Source: Ichthyophis bannanicus (lineage: Eukaryota; Chordata; Amphibia; Gymnophiona; Ichthyophiidae). From it: a DNA stretch of 64,000 nucleotides. Below the pieces are notes generated by a model. That model was not told the DNA's origin. It was given only the letters and a program-made list of their open reading frames with translations, and ran no database searches. Positions 55,403 through 63,498 of the stretch are shown piece after piece. The stretch spans positions 155,533,532 to 155,597,531 of the forward strand of contig CM066041.1 in assembly GCA_033557465.1 (NCBI GenBank), written 5' to 3'. The translations under genes and the position numbers were made by a program. The stretch's first letter is position 1. Every line of letters starts with the position of its first letter.

Positions 55403-57274
55403 TTAGAGGAATGGGTGGAGAGGCATACAGGAAGTCTTGACCCCAGTAAAGGAGGAAAGCATCCCTGGCCTGAGCCCCCTGAGCCGGAATTCCGGAAGAG
55501 AACCGGGAAGTTTGGCATTCCACGGACTTGCAAAGAGGTCTATGTCCAGGGTTCCCCAAATTTGAAAAATCTTGGCCACCTGGTCTGCATGCAGAGACCA
55601 CTCGTGTGGAAGCAGAACTCGACTGAGTCTGTCTGCCCAAGAGTTTTGTATGCCTGGAAGATACACTGCCAGGAGATGAATCTGATGCTGTCTGGCGAGG
55701 GCCCATAGTCGCAAAGCTTCGTTGCAAAGCGACAGAGAGCCTGTTCCCCACTGCTTGTTCACGTAGAACATGGCTACTTGATTGTCCGTATGAATGAGGA
55801 CTGTCTTGTAGCTGAGCAGGGGGTGGAACACTCGAAGAGCAAGGAAGATTGCTCTGAGCTCCAAGAGATTGATATGTAGATGATTCTCCTGTGGAGACCA
55901 GGTGCCTTGGGTGGAGAGGTCTTGCAGATGAGCTTCCCAACCCATCGGAGAAGCATCTGTTGTGAGAGTTGCCTGGGGTAAGGGTTGTTGAAAAGGGGAC
56001 CCCAGCAACAGGTTTTGAGTGGACATCCACCACTGGAGGGACAAAATAAGGCGACTTGTGTTTGCTATTTTGTCTGACAGGCATCCTGATGCCTGGGTCC
56101 ATTGAGTGGATAAAGTCCACTGAGCTGCCCTCTTATGGAGGCGAAAGAGAAATGTGTAAAATCCTAAATGCAATCTGGCGTGTATTGTTCAATAAATGTC
56201 GGAAATATAGCAATGAGACAGTAAACTTCCTCTTGAGGCTAATGTTCCATTCAGTAGCGATCGCTACTGAGCATGCGTTGGCGTCTCACTCTTTGATCAG
56301 CAACGACGGAGGATGTCGGTGTAGCTTGCGAGCGTTGAAACAGGGCGTTTGAGTTTAATCCGCCCGAAACGCAGTACTGTCTCTGCTTATTTGCTACTTT
56401 CAAGTGCTGACTTGTTCTTCAAGAATTGTTTCATCTTTCGGCTCCTTGAGATTGACCAAGGGGAGCTGTTCGATTGATCACTTATTGGAGCGTGATATTC
56501 AGTTGCAACGTCGAGGGATCTCAGTTAAGTACTCTCTTTGCAGTGGATTTTTGTCATGACTCCTAAAACAGACTTTTTAAAAAAAAAGTTCACTTTCATG
56601 AAGTTATATATTTATATTTCTTATTGGTGACACTTTGAAGTGGTGTTGCACCTTATTTATCGTTAGCTCTCATATAGGCTCAACAAATTTATTGAGTAAA
56701 ATGGAACATTAGCCTCAAGAGGAAGTTTACTGTCTCATGGCTATATTTCCGACATTTATTGAACAATACACGCCAGATTGCATTTAGGATTTTACACATT
56801 TCTCTATTTTGAGTTCAATTGTATATGTGTGGAGAATTTAGTTAGGTGGTTAATTTTGGATTTTCCTCTTATGGAGGCGAGCATAGGGAACCACATGCAC
56901 AATAGATGCCATGTGGCCTAGTAGTTGTAGCATTTCTCGGGCAGTGAGAAGAGGCTTTAACACTGCCTGAGAAGCTAACTGCACCATGCGAAGGCAACAG
57001 GCATGGGGGAGATAGGCCCTTGCCTTTCTGGTATCCAGCAAAGCTCCTATGAACTCTAAAGACTGAGTGGGAGTTAGACTGGATTTTGGGATGTTTATTA
57101 CCAGACCCAAATACTGAAGGATACGCATTGTGCAGGATAGAGAAGTCCTGGCCTCTGACTCTGTTGGGGTTCAAATGAGCCAGTCGTCTATGTAGGGGAA
57201 GACAAATATCCCTAGAGTGCGGAGAAATGCTACCACCACAGCCATGCATTTCGTGAACACCCTTGGTGCTGAGG
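55403..57274 (-). pseudogene. DIRS RNase H and RT part, copy G
   Basis: RNase H at 55403-56144 is open for about 245 codons: TLTTDASPMGWEAHL, HINLLELRAIFLALRVFH, VLIHTDNQVAMFYVNKQ, LLAVYLPGIQNSWADRLSR. All acidic metal ligands are visible. RT continues at 56881-57274 (LGLVINIPKSSLTPTQSLEF; FPYIDDWLI by translation near 57190). The overlapping YR-linked frame is also open (55182-56120). Confidence 0.8.
56145..56864. mobile_element. 720-bp palindromic element with 16-bp target duplication, possibly Penelope-like
   Basis: Inverted arms of about 100 bases (56149-56255 and 56700-56810) surround a unique centre. CCTCTTATGGAGGCGA flanks it on both sides (56129-56144, 56865-56880). The right arm extends 50 bases further out than the left, so the ends are asymmetric. 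The centre contains a stretch with hammerhead-like pairing (56321-56395). No reading frame is present. Long duplications, asymmetric inverted ends and hammerhead motifs are all reported for Penelope-like elements, but no RT is here to confirm it. Confidence 0.5.
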
Positions 57275-58368
57275 AGATGGTCAAACAAGACCCAAACACA
57301 CCCAACGAACCCTATACATACACCCCACCCACATCTACTCCACATTGCCCTGCAACTTACAAAAAAACCCCAACCTAAGCAACAGAACCAACTATCTTTG
57401 CGATGCGCCTTCATCAACATCAGATCCATCCGCAAAAAATGGCCATTGATCACTGACCTCATAACGCACGACCTTGACATTCTGATGATCACAGAAACCT
57501 GGTTATCTGACTGCGATAACGTCATTCTAAACCAGATGCTACCCCCCGGTTTCTCAATCTTCACGTGCCACAGGAACAACCAAAGAGGCAGAGTACTCAT
57601 CTCAAAAAGCCAGCTACAATTTCAGATGGCCAACAATATCAGCACAACACACTTAAACACGCTAACTATATCAAACAATGAACACAGAATCAACTTAGTC
57701 TATAGAGCTCCAACATCGGAAGATGATCTCTCAACAATAGTCAACCTGGCCTGCAACACAGAAAAACCACGGATATCTAGCTTGATATTAGGAGACTTTA
57801 ACCTTCCCTCCCTACATGACACGCAAATCGCTGCATTTCATTAAGCACTAGATGACCTTGGATACAACCAGATAGTCAGAGAGCCTAACTCATGCTATGG
57901 GAAATACACTTGACTTGATCTTTGTACCACAAACATCCGCGGAAGCAGACTACACCTATGCACTTTCCATAACACCAGTACCATGGTCTGACCATAGTCT
58001 AATCATATTCCAAATACCCAACTCCTTCAAAACCCTTAACTCCAATACCAACCCTGCCAAACCAACAGCTAGGAGGTTCCGCCTCTTTGTTAGAGAAGAC
58101 GTACTTAAGAATATTCTCCCTATGCTACACAACTCTAAACCAGATCTGGATGACTTAATCAACACCTGGGATAACACCCTCAGAACCAACTCTCAACCAG
58201 CGAACAGGTCAAGAAGGTCCAATCATCGAACACATGTAGCTTGGTATTCTAACGAGCTAAGAACATCTCTCCTCCATCTTCGCAGACTCGAGAAACGATG
58301 GCGACGATCCCGTACCACTAAAGCCCACACAGCATACTGCTCATATCTCAGAAAGCACCACCAAGAAA
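57275..58368 (+). mobile_element. L2-clade LINE, endonuclease half, cut by DIRS H
   Basis: Plus-strand ORF2 start with APE-type endonuclease: CAFINIRSIRKKWPLITDLI, LDILMITETWLSDCDN, INLVYRAPTS, LILGDFNLPSLHD. After a frameshift near 57845 it reads GNTLDLIFVP and VPWSDHSLIIFQIP. A linker follows (VAWYSNELRTSLLHLRRLEK) and the element stops at KHHQE where DIRS copy H begins. RT would lie beyond H, outside the window. Confidence 0.8.
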
Positions 58369-58725
58369 GCACAGTTACTTACCTGTAACAGGTGATCTCT
58401 GGGAACAGCAGGAATTAGTCCTCACTTATGGGTACGTCGGAACCGACGGAGCCTGCGCGGGAAAGCTCCCCAGCTTCCCAGGAAGGAAGCTTTTGGGGTC
58501 TCCCACTGCACATGCGCGCTGCCTTCCCGCCTTCCTGACCAGCTCTCCTCAGTTCAAGTTTATAGCTGAGACAATAGAGAGAGGAAAGGCAGATAGAAGA
58601 TACAACTCCTAGGGGAGGTGGGTGGGTTGTGAGGACTAATTCCTGCTGTTCCCAGAGATCACCTGTTACAGGTAAGTAACTGTGCTATCTCCAGGAACAA
58701 GCAGGAATAAGTCCTCACTTATGGG
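58369..58725 (-). repeat. DIRS right ITR and ICR, copy H
   Basis: ITR 58369-58560 (GCACAGTTACTTACCTGTAA). ICR 58628-58724: complement of the right end (GATCACCTGTTACAGGTAAG), then of the left end (ATCTCCAGGAACAAGCAGG). Confidence 0.85.
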
Positions 58726-58823
58726 GACTCCCTAGCTAAGATGCCTGGGAGATCCCCTTCCAAGGGTTCGCCATCTTCGTATGGATCTCAGGCATCCATC
58801 CTGGGAAGGTGGGCAGGAGTTGA

Positions 58824-60287
58824 TCAAGTATGGAACAGGTGTTTGAGGACAGCCTGACCAAACAAGGCATCCCAGCGGGAGTCCTTGTCCAAGCAGTAAT
58901 GGGCTGTGAAGGTATGGACCGAGGCCCATGTGGCGGCTCGACAGATCTGATCAATGGATACAGATTGAAGATGAGCCATAGAAGTGGCCATGGCTCTCAC
59001 ATTGTGAGCTGTGACATGGCCTTCCAGAGGAATATTTTTACTCTGGTAAGCAAAGGAAATACACTGAGCAATCCAATTGGAAAGTGTACGTTTGGAGACT
59101 GGAAGTCTCAAATGAGAAGGATCAAAAGCCACAAAAAGCTGGGAAGACTTTTGATGTGGCTGAGTCCTGTTGAGGTAAAAGGCAAGAGCTCTTTTACAAT
59201 CTAAAGTATGAAGGTTCCTCTCTGCACTGGATGCATGAGGAGCTGGAAAAAAGACAGGTAGATATACCTCCTGATTAAGATGAAAAGGCGAGACCACTTT
59301 GGGCATAAAGTGGGGATTCGTCCTAAGGACCACCTTATCATGATGAAACCTGGTATAAGGTGGATGAGCCACCAAGGCTTGTAGTTCACTGATGCGGCGA
59401 GCCGAAGTGACTGCAATAAGGAAAAGGACCTTCCAGGAAAGAAATTTCAAGGAGGTAGACACCAACGGTTTAAAAGGTGGCTTCATAAGCTGACCCAGAA
59501 CTAGGTTTAAGTCCCATGCTACCGGAGGAGGTCGGATGGGAGGCTTAATTAGAGTCAGGCCTCTCATGAATCTTGCAACAAGCGGATGAGAGGAGACAGG
59601 TTGTCCATTTATAGGTTTTAAGGATGCTGCAATAGCACTCAAATGGACTCTTACTGAATTCGTCTTAAGGCCTGCATTAGAAAGATGCAGGAGATAGTCT
59701 AGTAGAGAATTCAAAGGAAGTGCTAGAGGGTCAAGACCCTGTTGAGCACACCAAATGGAAAAGCGTTTCCATTTGAAAGCATAGGAATGCCTCGTGGAGG
59801 GTTTCCTAGAGGCATGAAGGATATCTTTCACTGGTTGAGAAAGATTGAAGTCATGAAGGCTTAGGCCTTCAGTAACCAAGCTCTGAGGTGTAGGGACTTG
59901 GGGTTTGGGTGCCACAAAGTCCCTTCCTCCTGAGAGAGAAGGTCTGGCACAGCTCCCAGGTCCAGGGAGGGTCCCTGGGAGAGATGCAGAAGTAGAGGGA
60001 ACCACACTTGGCGTGGCCAGCGTGGAGCTATGAGGATCATCGATCCGTGATCCCTCTGGAGTTTGAACAGAGTCTTGGGAATCAAAGGAATGGGTGGAAA
60101 GGCATATAGGAATTCCTGACCCCAATGCAGGAGAAAGGCGTCGTTGGCCTGTAGGGTATATTCGTAGCACAAAAATAGCAGCTAATTCAGTTCTACAAAC
60201 TGTCAGAAACTGCAATTCCGTTTGATCCAGAGCATTCCGCTGCCTGAGAGCGGAAACCTGATCCAACCAGCCTTCTGTGTGAACCAT
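58824..60287 (-). CDS. Chimeric frame: LTR-element Gag start fused to intact DIRS tyrosine recombinase
   Basis: 487 codons without a stop. Codons 1-46 come from the inserted LTR retroelement (start ATG 60287, MVHTEGWLDQVSAL, plus the last bases of an LTR). The rest is DIRS sequence. Recombinase features: N-terminal domain (LSQPVKDILHASRKPSTRHS, about residue 155); first catalytic Arg in TSARRISEL (297/298); HNVR giving His428 and Arg431; Trp454; Tyr464 in TAHYC. The protein ends KHLFHT at its natural stop. All catalytic residues of a DIRS recombinase are present. The LTR at 60528-61557 lies just upstream in the same orientation. Expression is not shown. Confidence 0.75.
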   Translation of the reverse strand: MVHTEGWLDQVSALRQRNALDQTELQFLTVCRTELAAIFVLRIYPTGQRRLSPALGSGIPICLSTHSFDSQDSVQTPEGSRIDDPHSSTLATPSVVPSTSASLPGTLPGPGSCARPSLSGGRDFVAPKPQVPTPQSLVTEGLSLHDFNLSQPVKDILHASRKPSTRHSYAFKWKRFSIWCAQQGLDPLALPLNSLLDYLLHLSNAGLKTNSVRVHLSAIAASLKPINGQPVSSHPLVARFMRGLTLIKPPIRPPPVAWDLNLVLGQLMKPPFKPLVSTSLKFLSWKVLFLIAVTSARRISELQALVAHPPYTRFHHDKVVLRTNPHFMPKVVSPFHLNQEVYLPVFFPAPHASSAERNLHTLDCKRALAFYLNRTQPHQKSSQLFVAFDPSHLRLPVSKRTLSNWIAQCISFAYQSKNIPLEGHVTAHNVRAMATSMAHLQSVSIDQICRAATWASVHTFTAHYCLDKDSRWDALFGQAVLKHLFHT

Positions 60288-61557
60288 CGTAAATCACTAG
60301 CTGAGACTGTCTGTAAAAATAAACAGAGGGCACTGCTAGAATCACTCTAATGCAGAGAGCCTGTAATGGGGGTTGCAAAGCAGTCTCACAGACAATGCTC
60401 TCTGGCCACAAAACCCTCAGCATAAACCGCTGCGTTGACCACAATAGGACAATGCAGAAATATTACACAAATTCTGAGAGGCGTGGCACATTCAGAAACA
60501 CTCATCCCTTGGAAGAGACCCCATATGTAGGGTATATTCGTAGCACAAAAATAAGTTACTCTCTGTTGTTGTCTAGGGGAGATAGCTACTAATATACAGC
60601 CCAAGGTTCGGTGAGTTATTCTGGCAATGAGCCACGAAAGAATTCTGGTCTGCAGATATATATTAGACTTTATTATAGGCAACCAAATAGAAAAATATAC
60701 ACACACATATATGGCTACTTAGAAACATAAAGTAACAATTTGTTATTTACAGATATACAATTGGACAACGTAAGAAATCAGATTAGGAACCAGTCGTCAC
60801 TGATTCGCTCTGCACTGAGGAAAAGCAAGAAATATATTGCTAACCCCTTTGCCCATCCAGGAGAGGAAAGATAAGCCAGTACCTTAGCTCCGTCCAAGGA
60901 TGCAGCTGTTAGCTAATGCCAGCTCCAGCCCCTTCAGAGGCGAGCCACAGTAAGTCCGAACCGGAGGTATCTGTGAAAGTCTTCTCAGACCTGTGGAGGA
61001 CGGCCTAGCCCACACGTAGGGGCCGTCTAGCGGAAGGCTCAGAGCTCAGGAATCAGGTATGCAGTGCACAGCAGCAGGACCGGTGCAGAAGTCTATATGT
61101 CCAGGTGGGGAAAGTCCCCAACTCTCTCTTACTCTCCTACTTACAACTAACTAACTAACTAACGTTTCCAGCGCAGAATGCATAATTCTGTGTGAGAATC
61201 CTCCGTCATAGGTCCGATGATTGGTTGGGCAGCAGGCAGTCTGAGGTGTTCTCAGCGAATCAGAAGGTCGATGATGAGCAGCTTCTTGCAAACAAAGGAG
61301 CCATGGTAAAAGTCAGGCAGAAGCAACAGTATGTAACTTCTGGGCATGTACAAGTGTCCAAGGCCAGCCACGGACAATAGCCTCTGTATGCATGCTTAGA
61401 AACGCTGTGTAAGCAGTTGCATGAAGGACAGGCTTATAGCTGAACACAGCAAAAGTGAAGTGTAGAATTCATCTTGTTTTGTGCAGTTTGGTTCAGGCCT
61501 GAGTTGCTGAGCAGGCCAGAGATTTGCATGTAGAATTGCAGGGGTACCAGCCCTACA
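60150..61557 (-). mobile_element. Internally deleted LTR retroelement inside DIRS H
   Basis: 1408 bp flanked by GGCC (60146-60149, 61558-61561). On the minus strand it has a full 5' LTR (61557 to about 60528), a leader, a short Gag start, and then the last 28 or so bases of the 3' LTR (GAATATACCCTACA). The rest of Gag, pol and most of the 3' LTR are deleted. It is retrovirus-like in layout; the family was not identified. Confidence 0.7.
60528..61557 (-). repeat. LTR of the retroelement in DIRS H
   Basis: About 1030 bp, starting TGTAGGG and ending CCCTACA on the minus strand. An AATAAAG poly(A) signal lies near 60670. A tandem (GTTA)n run lies near 61145-61162. The last 28 bases recur at 60150-60177, as expected for a second LTR end. 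It carries no frame of note. Confidence 0.65.
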
Positions 61558-63498
61558 GGCCTGAGCTCCCTGACACGGAGTCCTGGAACAGAACCGGGGA
61601 AGTTTGGCATTCCACAGACTTGCAAAGAGGTCTATGTCCGGGGTTCCCCATTCCTGAAAGATTCTGCCTATCTGGTCCATATGTAGGGACCATTCGTGTG
61701 GAAGCAGAACTCGACTGAGTCTGTCTGCCCGAGAGTTTTGAACCCCTGGAAGATATACTGCCAGAAGATGAATTTGATGCTCTCTGGCGAAGGCCCATAA
61801 TCTGAGAGCTTCGTTGCACAGCGACAGAGAGCCTGTCCCTCCTTGTTTGTTTACGTAGAACATGGCCACCTGATTGTCTGTCTGAACTAGGACGGTCAGG
61901 TTGACAAGGAGGGTATGGAAGACTTTGAGGGCAAAGAAGATTGCTCGCAGTTCCAGGAGGTTGATGTGAAGGGTGGTCTCCTGTGGAGACCAAGTACCCT
62001 GAGTGGAGAGGGATTGTAGATGGGCTCCCCACCTTATTTGGGAGGTATCTGTTGTGAGGGTTGCTTGGGGCAACAAAGGTTGGAAGGGGGCCCCCAACAA
62101 CAGATTCTTGGTGGACATCCACCATTGGAGGGACCAAAACAGACGCTTTGAGGTGATGATTTGGTCGGAGAGCGCTCCTGATGCTTGAGTCCACAGGGTG
62201 GCCAAGGTCCATTGAGCTGCTCTCATGTGAAGACGAGCGTAGGGCACCACGTGAACCGTGGAGGCCATGTGGCCCAGAAGTCGCAGCATTTCTCTGGCTG
62301 TCAAGTGACTGCTGGACTGAGCTTGGGAGGCCAAGCACACCAGACGTTGGCCCCGGACTTGAGGTAGGTAGGCCCTTGCAGTGGTGGTGTCCAACTGGGC
62401 CCCTATGAATTCCAGAGACTGAGTAGGGATAAGTTGAGATTTGGGAAGGTTTATCACCAGTCCCAGATACTGCAGAATGTGCCTTGTGCGGTCCAGGGAA
62501 ATCTGGGCCTCTGACTGAGATGGAGCTCGGATGAGCCAGTCGTCCAGATATGGGAATACAAAAATTCCCAGACCTCTTAGAAATGCGGCAACAACTGCCA
62601 TGCATTTGGTGAACACTTTTGGAGCAGAGGCCAGACCGAAGGGAAGTACTCTGTACTGGAAATGTTTTCCCTGAAACAGAAATCTTAGATATTTTCTGTG
62701 GGATGGGTGGATGAGTATATGTGTGTACGCATCCTTGAGATCTAGAGAACAAAGCCAATCCTGACTCTGAAGGTATGGAAGGAGAATGCCTAGAGAAAGC
62801 ATTTTGAATTTCTCCTTGTACAGAAATTTGTTCAATTCTCTCAGATCTAGGATAGGTCTGAATCCCCCTGTCTTCTTTGGTATGAGAAAATAAGGGGAGT
62901 AGAATCCTGTCCCTTGTTGAAGAAGAGGAACCTCTTCTATTGCCCCTTGGGCAAGGAGAGAAGAGACTTCCTGATCCAACAGGCCCAGGAGAGATGGGGG
63001 AGAATTGAAGTGCCTCACCATGGTATGTGGAGGAAGGTTGGAAAAATGAAGTTTGTAGCCCTCTCTGATGATAGAGAGGGTCCATTGCTCTGATGTAATT
63101 TGCCCCCATCTGGGAGCAAATTGAGCTAACCTTCCGGGAATGGTGAGGGGCTCTGGTTGTTCTAGAGCCAGAAATGTTAAGTTCTCTAGGGGCAAGTCAA
63201 AACCCCTGAGGGGGTTGAGCCTGCTGAGGGGTGGCAGACGCTGCAGGCTTTGACCTTGCCTGTTTAGGTTGCTGACGTTTAGCAGCAAAGCGAGGCTGAG
63301 AAGATTGTTGGCCAGTATTTGTGGAAAATCTGGCCTTCTTGTAGTAAGGCCTCTTGAAAGACTTTTTCTTGGCAGGAGTAGAGGTAGACTTAGAAAGTCT
63401 ATCCAATGTAGCATTTTCTGCGTCCATTTGAGTGGCTTTAATTTGCCAGTCTTTACCAAATAAGTTCTCACCTGTACAGGGCAGATTCCGTAAGCCAT
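61396..63498 (-). CDS. DIRS reverse transcriptase/RNase H, copy H, open
   Basis: 700 open codons; the first 100 or so overlap Gag and may not be the natural start. RT: RLAQFAPRWGQ, YFLIPKKTGGFRPILDLREL, LDLKDAYTHILIHPSHRKYL, LPFGLASAPKVFTKCMAVVA, FPYLDDWLIR with both Asp. Connection: NLPKSQLIPTQSLEFIGAQL, LLGHMASTVHVVPYARLHMR. RNase H: TLTTDTSQIRWGAHL, HINLLELRAIFFAL, VLVQTDNQVAMFYVNKQGG, LLAVYLPGVQNSRADRLSR. The end (below 61558) comes from the LTR insertion. It would copy DIRS RNA into DNA. Confidence 0.88.
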   Translation of the reverse strand: MAYGICPVQVRTYLVKTGKLKPLKWTQKMLHWIDFLSLPLLLPRKSLSRGLTTRRPDFPQILANNLLSLALLLNVSNLNRQGQSLQRLPPLSRLNPLRGFDLPLENLTFLALEQPEPLTIPGRLAQFAPRWGQITSEQWTLSIIREGYKLHFSNLPPHTMVRHFNSPPSLLGLLDQEVSSLLAQGAIEEVPLLQQGTGFYSPYFLIPKKTGGFRPILDLRELNKFLYKEKFKMLSLGILLPYLQSQDWLCSLDLKDAYTHILIHPSHRKYLRFLFQGKHFQYRVLPFGLASAPKVFTKCMAVVAAFLRGLGIFVFPYLDDWLIRAPSQSEAQISLDRTRHILQYLGLVINLPKSQLIPTQSLEFIGAQLDTTTARAYLPQVRGQRLVCLASQAQSSSHLTAREMLRLLGHMASTVHVVPYARLHMRAAQWTLATLWTQASGALSDQIITSKRLFWSLQWWMSTKNLLLGAPFQPLLPQATLTTDTSQIRWGAHLQSLSTQGTWSPQETTLHINLLELRAIFFALKVFHTLLVNLTVLVQTDNQVAMFYVNKQGGTGSLSLCNEALRLWAFAREHQIHLLAVYLPGVQNSRADRLSRVLLPHEWSLHMDQIGRIFQEWGTPDIDLFASLWNAKLPRFCSRTPCQGAQACRAGTPAILHANLWPAQQLRPEPNCTKQDEFYTSLLLCSAISLSFMQLLTQRF
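61553..63109 (-). CDS. Long overlapping frame on RT/RH, upstream part of the YR frame, copy H
   Basis: 518 codons open in a phase different from RT/RH. Composition is Ser/Pro/Arg/His-rich with no known domain (SISVRGPDFPGPHKAHSAVS is typical). It runs into the LTR insertion at 61557. Subtracting 1408 bp plus the 4-bp duplication brings it into the same phase as the recombinase frame below 60149. Before the insertion the two would have formed a single frame of about 950 codons. Homologous frames are open in C, D, E and G. Confidence 0.45.
   Translation of the reverse strand: MGANYIRAMDPLYHQRGLQTSFFQPSSTYHGEALQFSPISPGPVGSGSLFSPCPRGNRRGSSSSTRDRILLPLFSHTKEDRGIQTYPRSERIEQISVQGEIQNAFSRHSPSIPSESGLALFSRSQGCVHTYTHPPIPQKISKISVSGKTFPVQSTSLRSGLCSKSVHQMHGSCCRISKRSGNFCIPISGRLAHPSSISVRGPDFPGPHKAHSAVSGTGDKPSQISTYPYSVSGIHRGPVGHHHCKGLPTSSPGPTSGVLGLPSSVQQSLDSQRNAATSGPHGLHGSRGALRSSSHESSSMDLGHPVDSSIRSALRPNHHLKASVLVPPMVDVHQESVVGGPLPTFVAPSNPHNRYLPNKVGSPSTIPLHSGYLVSTGDHPSHQPPGTASNLLCPQSLPYPPCQPDRPSSDRQSGGHVLRKQTRRDRLSVAVQRSSQIMGLRQRASNSSSGSISSRGSKLSGRQTQSSSASTRMVPTYGPDRQNLSGMGNPGHRPLCKSVECQTSPVLFQDSVSGSSGL

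Larger units (their letters stand above)
54340..57274 (-). mobile_element. DIRS-like retrotransposon copy G (partial)
   Basis: Right ITR, ICR, part of YR, RNase H and part of RT, in the A-D-H subfamily. About 0.65 kb of YR is deleted at 54941 relative to B. A 720-bp palindromic element lies at 56145-56864. RT is cut at 57274, where an L2-clade LINE starts. Gag and left ITR are not seen and may lie right of the window if the LINE plus H are nested in G. Confidence 0.85.
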
